Of a DNA stretch of 64,000 nt, positions 1-11,700 are shown piece by piece. The notes below the pieces were generated by a model, which did no database searches, was not told where the DNA came from, and saw nothing but the letters and a program-made list of their open reading frames with translations. Each line of letters begins with the position of its first letter. Position 1 is the stretch's first letter. Origin of the DNA: Hemicordylus capensis (taxonomy: Eukaryota; Chordata; Lepidosauria; Squamata; Cordylidae); contig NC_069659.1 in assembly GCF_027244095.1 (NCBI RefSeq), positions 95,645,501 to 95,709,500 of the forward strand, read 5' to 3'. Both the position numbers and the translations under genes were made by a program.

Positions 1-249
1 TGGCCCAAGCCATTCCCACCAGTGAAAACCAAGGTTCAGCTCCACCATCCCCTCTAGGCTGGAGGAACACTACACAGACATATCTTCATGACTGGTCAGT
101 GGAGACCATAAATGGGCTAGAGATGTGGGCATGTCATGGGCAGTACAGTGAGCAGCTGACTTACACCTTGTAGACATGCCCCTGACAACAGGGCATAATA
201 TTATGCCAGCTCTGGAGGTGGCATCAGTTGAAAGGCACTCAAAAGAACA

Positions 250-335
250 GCTCTGATGGATCAGGCCCAAGGCATATCTAGTCCAGCATCCTGTTTCCCA
301 CAGTGGCCCACCAGATGCCTCTGAGAAGCCCACAA
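250..335 (-). repeat. Reptile interspersed repeat with CR1-like 3' end, fragment
   Basis: The consensus-like phrases ggatcaggcccaaggc and agcatcctgtttcccaca recur at 6296, 7060 (opposite strand) and 11100. The copy breaks off at a GGAA run. Confidence 0.7.
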
Positions 336-337
336 TT

Positions 338-366
338 GGAAGGAAGGAAGGAAGGAAGGAAGGAAA
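338..366. repeat. (GGAA)n microsatellite
   Basis: About seven units of GGAA interrupt the interspersed repeat before it. Confidence 0.9.
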
Positions 367-1080
367 CCCACTGATTCTCCTCCCACCACTTCTTCCTTCA
401 TTCATATAACCTATTCTTCCACAGAGGAGTATAGGATTCAGTCTAGCTCTGCACCCAATCACAGCACACCTGTCCCATGTTATAAACCCCTGATAGGAGA
501 GTTCAAGCAAAGCCAAACAATCAAGCAAGTATGCATGGGGTGTGTTTGGCTACCTAGGGTGGCTGAAGCAAAGGCAGCTCATATGATGTGAGAGCCAGAT
601 TATTGGTCCCTGCAGTGCTCTCTCTGGTTGGTTGAGGCACTGCAATCCCTCAGGTGTGCCTATTTGCAGCTTTGTATCCAAAGGTTTTGTGACATCCTTT
701 TGTCAGGTGAATTGTGTATTCTCTCTGTGTGTGTGGTCCTATGTGTTGACATGATGGGGGCATGTCCCTGTCACTATGTGTGAATTGGCTGTTTGTGTCT
801 GTCACTATGTGTGAATTGCCTGGACCACATGGGGTTTTTGTTAACATGCTACTTGGTAATTGCTGTTTGCTGGCAGTGTTGGCATGTATGTTGGGGAGTG
901 GCTGCTGGGGTAGGGTCTCTGTTTTTTTTGTTTTTTCTTTGTTTCCTCCAGCTCTTGTTTTCTCCTCCTACCTTGTGCTGGACTTTTGCAAGATTCTAAA
1001 TACACTATACCAACATTAGATGGGTGTAAGTGGGATACTGGCCTAACTAGAGTGTAGAGTGGTCTGGTTAGACCTCTTCA

Positions 1081-1552
1081 GGCATTAATTTATTTTATTT
1101 ACATTTATATCCCACTCTTCCTCCAAGGAGCCCAGAGCAGTGCACACATGTTTATGTTTATCTTCACAACAACCCTCTGAGGTAGGTTAGGCTGAGAGAT
1201 AAATTTATTTTTTTATTTTTTACATTTATATCCCGCTCTTCCTCCAAGGAGCCCAGAGCAGTGTACTACATACTTGAGTTTCTCCTCACAACAACCCTGT
1301 GAAGTAGGTTAGGCTGAGAGAGAAGTGACTGGCCCAGAGTCACCCAGCTAGTATCATGGCTGAATGGGGATTTGAACTCGAGTCTCCCCGGTCCTAATCC
1401 AGCACTCTAACCACGACATCATGCTGGCTCCAGTGACTAGTGACTCCAATGACTAGCCCAGAGTCACTCAGTGAATGTTGTGGCTGAATGGGGATTGAAT
1501 ACTGACCTCCCCAGTCCCAGTCCAACATTCTAACTGTTACACCATGCTGGTC
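1081..1552 (-). repeat. tRNA-derived SINE interrupted by a copy of its own family
   Basis: On the minus strand the inner copy (about 1200-1440) starts gagccagcatgatgtcgtgg, has an A-box-like gtggttagagtgctgga and a B-box-like gagttcaaatcccc, and ends gatataaatgtaaa plus an A/T tail. The flanks (1081-1199 and about 1443-1552) are the tail and head of a second, more diverged copy of the same SINE. Confidence 0.8.
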
Positions 1553-2150
1553 ACTATGGCACCCATCATAGAGAGATGAGATTTATATTTTGGATCCAAA
1601 TTTCTATGAAGCTGCTCATCTTCAGTGCCAGCCCATGACATATTGCTGCCTAAAGCAGAGCAGTAAGTAGAACCTGCTCTATTCCCTCCCATTTCTTTCT
1701 TTTTTCTGTTAAAATTTCATTGCCAGTTCCTTCCCTTCCTTTGCTATTCGGAAAGGAAAGGGGGAAAGTAGCTTGGGGCCATTTTGCTTTCCTTCCTGTG
1801 CCATCCATCCATCCATCCACGGTGGGTTTTTTGGATGGGCTGTTGTGCTGCTCCTGACAACTGGCCCTCTCTCTGCACCTGCAGTGGCCCACTTCTCCAG
1901 GCTTCATGGTGGAGTCCCCCTCCCCCTGCCCACTAGTCATTTCTCCTCACGGTTTATTCATGGGAAGAGCATTCCTTAAAGTCCATCCATTTAGATTATG
2001 GCTGGTAAGTAAAACCTTACAAACGGAAACAAAAGGACCCACAGGCATTGCATAGGGGTGAGGGGATACAGACTGCTATGCATAAGAAGGTGTTTTGCAC
2101 TTGCCTCTTCCTGTTGTAAAAAATTGGTCTTTTATGTTTTCTCACTTCAG
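1553..2150. other. Intron, nothing recognised
   Basis: UBASH3A intron. A strong-looking donor at 2005 has no coding frame in front of it in the needed phase. The upstream UBASH3A exon was not found. Confidence 0.5.
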
Positions 2151-2243
2151 GAGAGGCTCTGCTGGAGAAGGCTGTGCGGATTAGCTGTGTATATTCTTCC
2201 CCAGCGCTGCGCTGCATCCAAACTGCTCAGCATATGCTAGAAG
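2151..2243 (+). CDS. UBASH3A: UBASH3A coding exon, phosphatase-domain Arg segment
   Basis: The acceptor is ctcacttcag and the donor gtatgtg. The exon starts two bases into a Gly codon and reads EALLEKAVRISCVYSSPALR, then CIQTAQHMLE. The Arg after SSPAL is the conserved phosphate-contacting Arg of the histidine-phosphatase fold. It ends after one base of the next codon, matching the next exon. Confidence 0.93.
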
Positions 2244-2726
2244 GTATGTGAGCCTTTCTGACAGGAGGAATTGTTTCAGCCTCTCTTTTGCTGAAATAGT
2301 CTGTGGCTTGCAGCCATTGCCCTCAATCAGAGTTTTTTAAAAAAAGATTTGGGGGTCCTTGTTGCTGCAGACTAAGGGACATTTCACCAGTGATGCTAAG
2401 AATGCCTTTTAGCCTCTAATATGTAACTTCTGAACAGCGATGGCAAACTCCCTGGGCTCACTTCAGTTCAGACCCAGCCAAGCCCCAACCACACCTGAGG
2501 TGATATGGTAAGGTGCCCGTCCACATTCAGAGTACACCACACATTATTCCCCCCACACTGGCATGCAGATTCCTCCATGTGCCATTCTCTCCTGCCAAGT
2601 GGAGAAGGGAATACATTCTCCCCCTTCTACTGGTGGAGGGGAAGTGCTTTCCTCCTCCTGCTGGGAATGGGAGCAGAAGGAAGTGTAGAGGAGTAGGGTG
2701 GTGGGGTGCCTCCTATTCCACACACA

Positions 2727-2767
<41 letters not shown>

Positions 2768-5700
2768 CCTTCTGCTTCCCATTGCCCACCCTCTTTCTTT
2801 TCAAGAGCCAGGAAGTGGGAGAAGAAGGAGGTGGCAGAAGAAGCTGCCGCTAGATTAAATGGGGTGCCGGGAAGGGGAGATGAGGTAAGGCACCTGGTGG
2901 AGATGATGGGCACAGGGCACCCCACCACTTATGCCAATCCACCACTTGAGGCAGCCATCTCATCACACCTCATTAGAGGGCCAGTCCTAGGTCTGTTTGG
3001 ATTTGGTTGAGTATTTTTAATAATGGAAAACAGACACGCTTCCTCCAAGAAAGCTCTTTCCCAGCTTATAATGTTGGAGCATGCATGCTAATGCTGCTGC
3101 ATGTATGCCACACACCCACTCACCGCCACATATCACAAGCACATTATTGTCTTGCCCTTTGTCCTGGCTGCCTGCAAGGCAGTAGTGAAGCTGGTCCACA
3201 AGACCTTGCAGAGGTCCAAAGGAGCAAGTTGACTCAACACAGTCAGGGTAGACTGAGCCCTTAAGTACCTCTAAGCTCAGACTACACTCTGGGCTCCATC
3301 ACCTTGCCTGGAAAGTAGAAGCCTTAAAGGGGCAGCTCTCTCTATGCCTGATGAGCTTGTTGCTGGCATTTAGATATCAGGTGTGGGGTGCCAGCATGAA
3401 GGTCTGGGCAGGGCCGACAAGGGGGAGGGTCGGAGACCGGTACAAATTGCCGGGGCCTGGCAGTCTGGAAGGGGGCCCGGCTAGGGTTGCCAAAAATGGA
3501 GGGGGCAAAAAAAATTTCACCGAGGCCCAAACCAGCTCTCGGTGGCCCTGGGTCTGGGAGCACTGCCATGGACTCGAGTTCTCAGAGTGCTGCCTCTATG
3601 ATTTCAGGCCTGGGGGAGCTTCCTTGGGGGACTCCAGCTGTGGGGGCTTCTCCCAGGTTCTGGTCTGGTGTGAAGATCCAGGGAGGAGGCTCGTCCTGCT
3701 TTCTCAGTGTCTGACCCGGTTGCTGTTGTGCACGGGACTGTGACAGTCTGGGCCAGGTCACCCCTGGGAACTGCTGATTAGTTTTAGCTGACCAGCAGCC
3801 ACCACAAGATGGCAGCCACAGCAGAGAGCTTCCTGGAAGTTCATTCAGCTGCCCACGCAAAACACAATCAGAGAGAGAGAACGGCACAAAATCCTCACAA
3901 AAAACTATCAAGAGAATCGACTGACCCAAATAGAGAAGTTGCTCACCAGACAAAAAGCTGCTTAGTCAGTTGGGTTTCATAGCTGCACAATTCACACACC
4001 AACCAATATGAGTTTCACTAACACCTATAGGCCAATGTGAAATTATTTCTCTGCCCATGTCAACAAAGCATTTGGATTTGTAGTCGTCATGGTTTCACAG
4101 CAATCAACGAGAGTTTACTTCAGAATAAAATGTGACATTAAAGAAGGTCTTTGCAAAGGGGCAGCTGCTTTTGAGTCCTTGCTCTGCTGAATGCTACCAT
4201 GCATGCTCATAATCTTGCCTACCATTCTGAACTGGGAAGAACTTTGGTGGGGATGGGGGGGAAGAGAGAAATGACACTTGGTGTGTAATGCAGCGCTATT
4301 CATAATACTGAACTAGGTACAAATTTCAGTGACATCACTGCTTTTGAATTTTCTTAATAATGTGTCCACAGTAGGCGAGAAGTATCTTTAAATGAAATTA
4401 CTTTCTGCTCAATGTGGCTCTTTTTTGTGTGATGACGAAGTCTGGCAAATTCTAATGCCATCATTCAACTCACTCATGTGAAAATGATCTGACATAGCTA
4501 CACTTCTGGAAATTCAAAACTGTAGCTATCAATGACACGGAGTGAGCTTGCTGTTGCTCCGAAAAGCAACCCTTTGTTCATTAATGGCATGATAGAAAAG
4601 TTCTGTCTTTGGGAAATGTGGCCATTTCAATGGCTTGCTGCTGACCACTGAAAACTGTACTCTGGAATGAAAATAAAATACAGATCCATAGAGGAACATG
4701 CAGTTAGAAAATTGAAATTAACCTGGAGAAATTAACCTCCAGGACATGACATATTACATATTTTTATTTTTTATTTTTTATTCATCATATTTCTATACCG
4801 CCCAAAACATGCAATATACTGCCATTTCTGGGTGGTGTACAGATCTAACCCTATGGGAATAAATTTAGAAGGTTTTTATTTTCAATTGAATTCTGAAGGA
4901 TTTCCTTAGTTAAAATATCTGTTTTGATCATTGCAGGGCTTCAGCTGGAACAAAAAGCTAAGGTTTGCATAGAACCTGGACTCTTTGAATGGACTAAATG
5001 GGAGACAAACACAACTGTTCCCTCTTTTATGACTCCAAGGGAACTGACAGTGTCAGAGGTCAACTACAGTGTAGATACCACATATAAGTAAGTGCTAAAG
5101 TATTTGAGTGATTCCTAAATGTTATGGTGAATTGCCACCAAAGAAAAGCCAACTAGCTGGCCCTGAACAAAACCCTTACATGCCTTCTCTTTATGATAAA
5201 GAACTTTATGATGAATAAAATCAACAGCTAGGGCATAATTTGTGAGGTACTGTATTGTCCACCAAAGTAGCTGGATATTACCCTTAAGAGTAGATAGTTC
5301 CCATTCATCATTAGCATTAGTAAAGGTAAAGTGTGCCTTCAAGTCGATTTCGACTCCTGGCACCCACAGAGCCTAGCATTAGTAGCAACCATTTATTTGC
5401 ATCAGGAATTAGAGGGATGAACTGGAACAACTTCTAAGATGTGCAGCCTCGTCCTCCCCTCCTGTTGCTCAAGAGTGGCCATGGCATCCTGTGAAAGGCA
5501 GGCCTAAAAGAAATTGGCAGCTCTGCTTCACTTGCCTCTACAACAAGGTGCACAGCTTTGTCCTTCCAGCAGTTGTTGGACTAAAACTCACATCATCTCT
5601 GAATATTGGCCACTGTGGCTGAGGGTGATGGGAGTTGTGGTCCAATAACAGCAGGAGGGCCACGGTTGTGCAGCCCTGCTCTATGCGGGTGAAGTAATCC

Positions 5701-8700
5701 CTTTGCTTCAGTTCTTAACTAGCACAAGGCGATGCTGGTGCTAGGAGCTGAAGGCTTATATATGTAGTTGGCTTAAGGATTATACACAAAAGGCTGATGG
5801 CGAATCCATCCAGGGAGGTCCTTTCATGAGGCAAGGTGAAGTGGTTGCCTCAGGCAGGGGCAGAGCTGTAATAGGACACATGGTTTCCAAGTACCCCTGC
5901 AACTTTGCCTCCGGGGCTGCCTTCCTCACCCTGGGGCTGCCGCTCACCTGCTGACAGAGTCCCCCCCCCCCCCCGCCGGTGGCACAGTGTGCCATGCCCT
6001 GAGGTGCACTCCTCCAGTCCACTGTGGCTTCCTGCCCATCCCCAGCAGCGCCAGATGGGGCTGGAGCACAGCATCACTGGGCTGAAGAGGCCACCGCCCA
6101 CCATCACCAACACATGTGCCACTACCAGAGTAGGGAGCTCATGGCCTCCGCGGGGGGAGCTGCCCTTGAGAACACAGGCCACCTATGCCACCGGCCTCAG
6201 GCGACAGATTACTGGAGCACCAGCAGGGCAGCAAGATCCACCCCTCCGCCCACTGTTGCCATTGGAGGAGCTCTCCAGGACTGGCGTGATCCTTAGAACA
6301 TAAGATCCTGCTGGATCAGGCCCAAGGCCTATCTAATCCAGCATCCTGTTTCACACAGTAGCCCACCAGATGCCTCTGGGAAGCCCACAGGCAAGAGGGT
6401 GGACCCTCTCTTGTTGTTGCTTCCCTGCAACTGGTATTGAGAGGCAGCGCGGGGAGGCTGGAAGTGGCCTATAGCCATCAAACTAGTAGCCATTGATAGA
6501 CCTGTCCTCCATGAATTTGTCTAAGCCCTTGCAAGCTTTGCAAGGAGCACGTCTCCTCACATTCCTTGCAAAAAGCATGCGGAGAAGAGGAGGCTGCTGG
6601 CAACCTTCCTCCCCTCCCGCCAACTGCAACTCAAAGCTTGCAAAAGTCAGTTTTGAAAGTGGCTGGTCCCCACCAGAGGCCTGGGGCAAGGCAGCATTTA
6701 GCACCTTACCTCAGGTGCTACAATACTTTGGACCATCCTGAATCTGCCCCTTGCTTCTTTCCAACACTTGTTTGTCAACCAACAAGGGGAGAAGCCTGCT
6801 CCTGGCTACTGTTGGAAATAGGATGCTAGAGCAGATGGCCTGATCTAGCAGAGCTCATCTTACATTCTTACGTTCTGTGACCAGTGCTCCTGTGAGTGCT
6901 GCCCTTCGGCAATAAAGGAACAGTGCTAATGGCTTCTGCAAGCAATTGCTTTAGTGTAACAGGGGGATCCTACATACACCACTGAAGAAAGGGAATAGAG
7001 TCCTCTTATGCTGGTGCTGCTGGGAGATGCGAGAGCAATGCCTTGTCCTGTGCAGAATGTTGTAGAGCTAAGCAGAGGATGCCTCTGAGTACCAGTTGCA
7101 GGGGAGTAAAAGGCTTCCAGTGGCATCTGATGGGCCGCTGTGTGAAATAGGATGCTGGACTAGATGGGCCTTGGGCCCAATCCAGCAGGGCTGTTCTTAT
7201 GTTCTTATGACTCTTACAGTGCACTAAGCCTGAGTGCTAATGGGCAAGGAAGCAGATGGGAGGTGGAGTTTAATCTTGTGCCCATTACAGCTAGGAATTT
7301 TGGGTTGATAGTAGTATTTCTTTCTCTTGGCTAAATATTGTATGCACTCCAAATGGTTCTGGTTTGGTTTTTTAAAACTTGCAGCCTAAAAATAGGTGAG
7401 ATCAATAGCACCACCATAGTGGCAGGAAAGGCACAGAAATACCTAAGAAGCAGCTGATTGGTGAGAATCAAGTGCAGTCACTGCTGGGGTGGTGGTTTTC
7501 AAAAGCTTAAAAACAAAGCAGCTCTGATTCTAAATGAATGCATTTTCACATTAAAAACTCTCCCAACTAGATTTTGATACTGAATGCATTAGAGGCATAA
7601 ATCATATGCATATTTTGAACAAAAGTAATTATTGCATTCAATTGATCATGTTTAACTTTGTTTCCTAACCTCTCACAACAGTGTAGCTCTGTGGTTCAGT
7701 GCAGTTTCTGTAAGTTAGCAAAACCACAAACAGAACAGGAAACAAAACCAGGCACTGGATTGATTGTGATCAAGTACCTTGCTCTTCTAGTCATGTTTTG
7801 AATTACCCAGAGTACCGTACCCCATGATCCACTCCTAAAAATTGTTAAGTTGATAAAAGTGACTTGAGTTTCCCCTATGTAAGTCATGGTAGCAGGAGAG
7901 TGCAGGTTTTCCAGACAGCGATTTACTCCTGCTTCACTACTATTAGGGTTGAGGGTAGTTCAGACAAAGGCCGCATCCATACATAATGTGGAACCACAGG
8001 TCCAATGGACCCACTGATCCACTCCCCATCCCCACCCTGCTCTCCTCTCCTCATTTGGATGTAATGGAGAGGAGGCTCTCTGCAGTCAGGGAGACTGCGG
8101 AGAGGAGAAGGAACTGGCTGTGTGGGCTTCGTTCTTGCATGAAGGACAGCCTGCACAGCCAATCACAGCTGGAGAGAGGGAGGAGCTTCCTCCCTCAACT
8201 CTGGTTTCAGACAGCTCAGCCTGCAGTTCTGCACTTGGACATACTGCAGGCAGTAGTTAACATCAGGTACGAGCGGCAAAACTGACTACAACCTGAGGAT
8301 TTGAATTGGAGTTTGGAGAGCAAAACTTCAGGTTGCTCTCCATGTGGGACCAGAATTTAATGTGTTTGCACATACAGGTTTGGCAGCCTCTGGCCCCTTC
8401 AGCTCCGGTTTCCCATTACAAACTAATGGGGCCAATGTGGGGGACTTACAGCAACTTCAGTACAGTAACTGAAGGTGCTGTTCATAACGTCAGTGGCATT
8501 ATTCAGCTTTTTTCATGACGATTGGCCCTTAATGCATAACATACACATCTTTTAAAAGTTGCACATTGGAGGAGTGTTAGATACTCTGGCATCTTTGTGG
8601 AGTTGTATAGAGAGTTCCCTGAGATAAAGCATGAGATGGAGATGTGGATACCTGTCTGGGAGTGACTAGGGAGTGTCAGCTCTGCCTGACACCTCTCTCA

Positions 8701-11700
8701 ATTCCACTCCTGGGTAGACTTGTTTCCTGTGCCCTGAAGTCTACTACTGATCCAGAGCTCCTTCTAATACTGATTGCCCCGCCCCTCCCCAGTATTCTAA
8801 CACTCTAACTTCAGAGCACTAGAACAAAGGGAAGATCTAGTTATTGCAAAATCCAGAGCAGATTTCAAGCTCTGTCATGGGGCTGGGGAAGATTATATAC
8901 CCAGTTCACAGAAAAAGAAGATTTGGGAGGGGAAGCTTGTGTTACCATCTACCTGGTTGTCTTTATAAATATGCATGCAAGAACACCAATACAGGTGGCT
9001 CTCATTATCCATGGGAGTTCCATTCCAGCAGATTACCGTGGGTAATGAAACCACAGATAATGAGGCATTATGGGATCATGGGAGTTAGGTTCCTAGACTC
9101 AACCCCGCCCCACAAATGTCAGAGCTTGTGAAAACAGGTCAAATAAAGTGTCCTGCCATGCTCTGTAGGTCTTCTGGTGTCCAGCAGTGTCCCCCAAAAG
9201 TCCCAAATGGTCCCCAAAATTCACCCAGCAATATTTCCTTTTATAAAGAGAAAGCAATAATAACAGTTCCATGGTGTCTGGGGGATGGGGAGGGGGCGGG
9301 GGCCTGCATGGTACCCTGCTGTCCCATAAGATATCCTTCTCAATGTGGTAGTGATGTGGTGAATCTACCAGTTGTTCTAGTGCAGCAGTATTCTTGCACA
9401 AGAACACCATCAGAAAACTATTTTAAAAAACCTCTACAACACAGTACAAATGGAAAATGCTTCCATTCCAAAGGGAAGCTTCCTACTCGCAGTGAGACTG
9501 CAGAATGTGATTTGGACTTAGCAATCCATTACAGTAGCTGGCGCTTCCCATTTATCTAGTGTGCAGTTAATGTTGCACAAAAACACTGGGGAGGGGGAGT
9601 TTTAAGACAGAAAATTACATTGAGGGGGATCCGCAGGCACCCTGCATGCATGTGCACACACCCCCAACACACATGTACTCCCCCCCTTCTCTTCACTACC
9701 TGGTCAAAGGTGAATGCACCAACTGGAAGCAGGAGATGAGATCTTCTCTACAACCCCATTGGCCAGAAATGGTGGGATGGATCGGAGGGGGGAATTAATG
9801 CTTTCAAAACCATAATGAAAGGTAATTGGCTGTAATCAAAAGCAGCAATGTGAACCCCAATTGTACAGGAGCACTGTGTGTGAATCGGGAAACACATGGA
9901 GCTCTAAACTGAGGGTGACAATCCCACAAGCCAATCAAGCAAGTTCAGTGGTGGAGCAGGGATTAGTGCTTAGATGTTCCAGACTTATTGATTCCAATAA
10001 GCCAACAAATGTTAACCAAGTGGATGATTTTGTTAACAGATGTAATTTCCCTCTTTCTTCCCTGATGCCATCCGAAGCCTATGAAGACTATGTTAACAGA
10101 TGTGCCGCAAGTATAAAACAGATTGTTGGCTCCTGTACAGCTGAAGGTAACTTTGTGCTCTTGATTTCACTACCTTGTCTCTCCAATGGCACAATCATAA
10201 GCAAAAAAAATTCCATGTAAATTATCCTATATGGCTGCTAGAAAAACATCCTCCTCATATGTAGGTCTGAATATATCCAAATATGATCTAGTACAAATCT
10301 CCAGCATCTCAAATTATCTTTCTAAGAAGCTACATTTTCCCCCAATAGGCACCATCCTGATTGTTGGACATGGCTCATCTCTGGATTCATTAACTCGGCC
10401 GTTACTGGGTCTCCCTCCCAGGGAGAGCAGTGACTTTGCTCAGTTTGTTCGAAAGGTAAGACATAAGGGTGTGTGTGTGTCAGGGGGGCGGGATTCCTAC
10501 CAATGTATAAATGTCCTGATTACTTAGGTTTGTTTTTCCCTGTTGTTCATAAACATCAAAAGTTAAGATTGGGTAGTCCCTACTCTCCACTGGTATAAGG
10601 TGCCAGGTTATAGTCTAAGGGCAACATGATAGAAGGCAAGAAAGCAACATGATACAGCCATCTTGCTGAAGCTAAGCATGTCTGGATCTGAGCCATGTTC
10701 AGGCTTTATGTTGTACAAATGTACAGATGTCTGTATACATGCACATGTTTTTGTGTGAATTACTGTTCCTGCATTCATTTTAAAGGTGAACCTGGGTACA
10801 GGGCCCCTCAAGTGCATGGTACAGATAGGAAGTGCTGTAATTGTGTTCAGCATAACATGTGAATAACTGTATCTGTGAACAGTTCTGTATATGTGTACAC
10901 CCACACTTGTTGTACAAGTGTTAAACAGATTGTGTGAGTACGACTCTGGTCAGTGCTTGAATGGATGACCACATGGGGAGCCCAAGTTGGCGACCTTGAG
11001 TTCCATGATGGAAGAAAGGCAGGGTTTAAGTTATTATTCTTTACATTCTTAAATGTAATAAGAATAAAATATAATTAATGTATATACACTGGCCACTCCT
11101 AAGAACATAAGAACAGCCCTTCTGGCAGCATCCTGTTTCACATAGTGGCCCACCAGATGCCACTGGAAGCCTATAGGCAAGAGCTGAAGGCATGCCCTCT
11201 TTCCTGCTGTTACTCCCCTGCAACTGGTACTCAGAGGCTTTTTACTCTTGTAAAAGAGCTGAAGGCAGGAGAATTTTGGCTGCAGAATCTTTAGAGTTGT
11301 TGATAAGGCACTCCTCTTCTACAAGCTCTAATCGTGTATTTCCCTGAGAAACCCACTGAGATGGTTTCTCATGTGTCCTTCAGTCACTCTTCATTTCCTG
11401 GTGTGGCCTGTGGAGCATAATTATCAGATACTTTGAGTCATTTTGCGCTGTTAACACAGCCTTCTCTCCTGCCTGTTCTTCTAGTAATCAATTGCCAGTT
11501 TCTTAAAATGGTCTCCTCAAGTGACTTGTTCCTAATTCTAGTGGATAATGAAAGCTATTCAAATATATTATGGTGCAGTAAGCCTGTATGAGTGGCTTTT
11601 TTCTAGACTTCTAGCTTCTTGTACACAATTCTCTTGAAATCTTCTCTACTTTACTAGATACCTTCACTGGGCATGTGTTTCTGTGAAGAAATTAAAGAGG

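Noticed and set aside
1990-2010. Possible UBASH3A exon ending at the donor gtaagt at 2005
   Set aside because: The phase needed by the exon at 2151 meets a stop just upstream, and the residues do not resemble the family.
2513-3010. 165-codon frame with a Thr-His run
   Set aside because: Driven by a CA microsatellite inside a UBASH3A intron.
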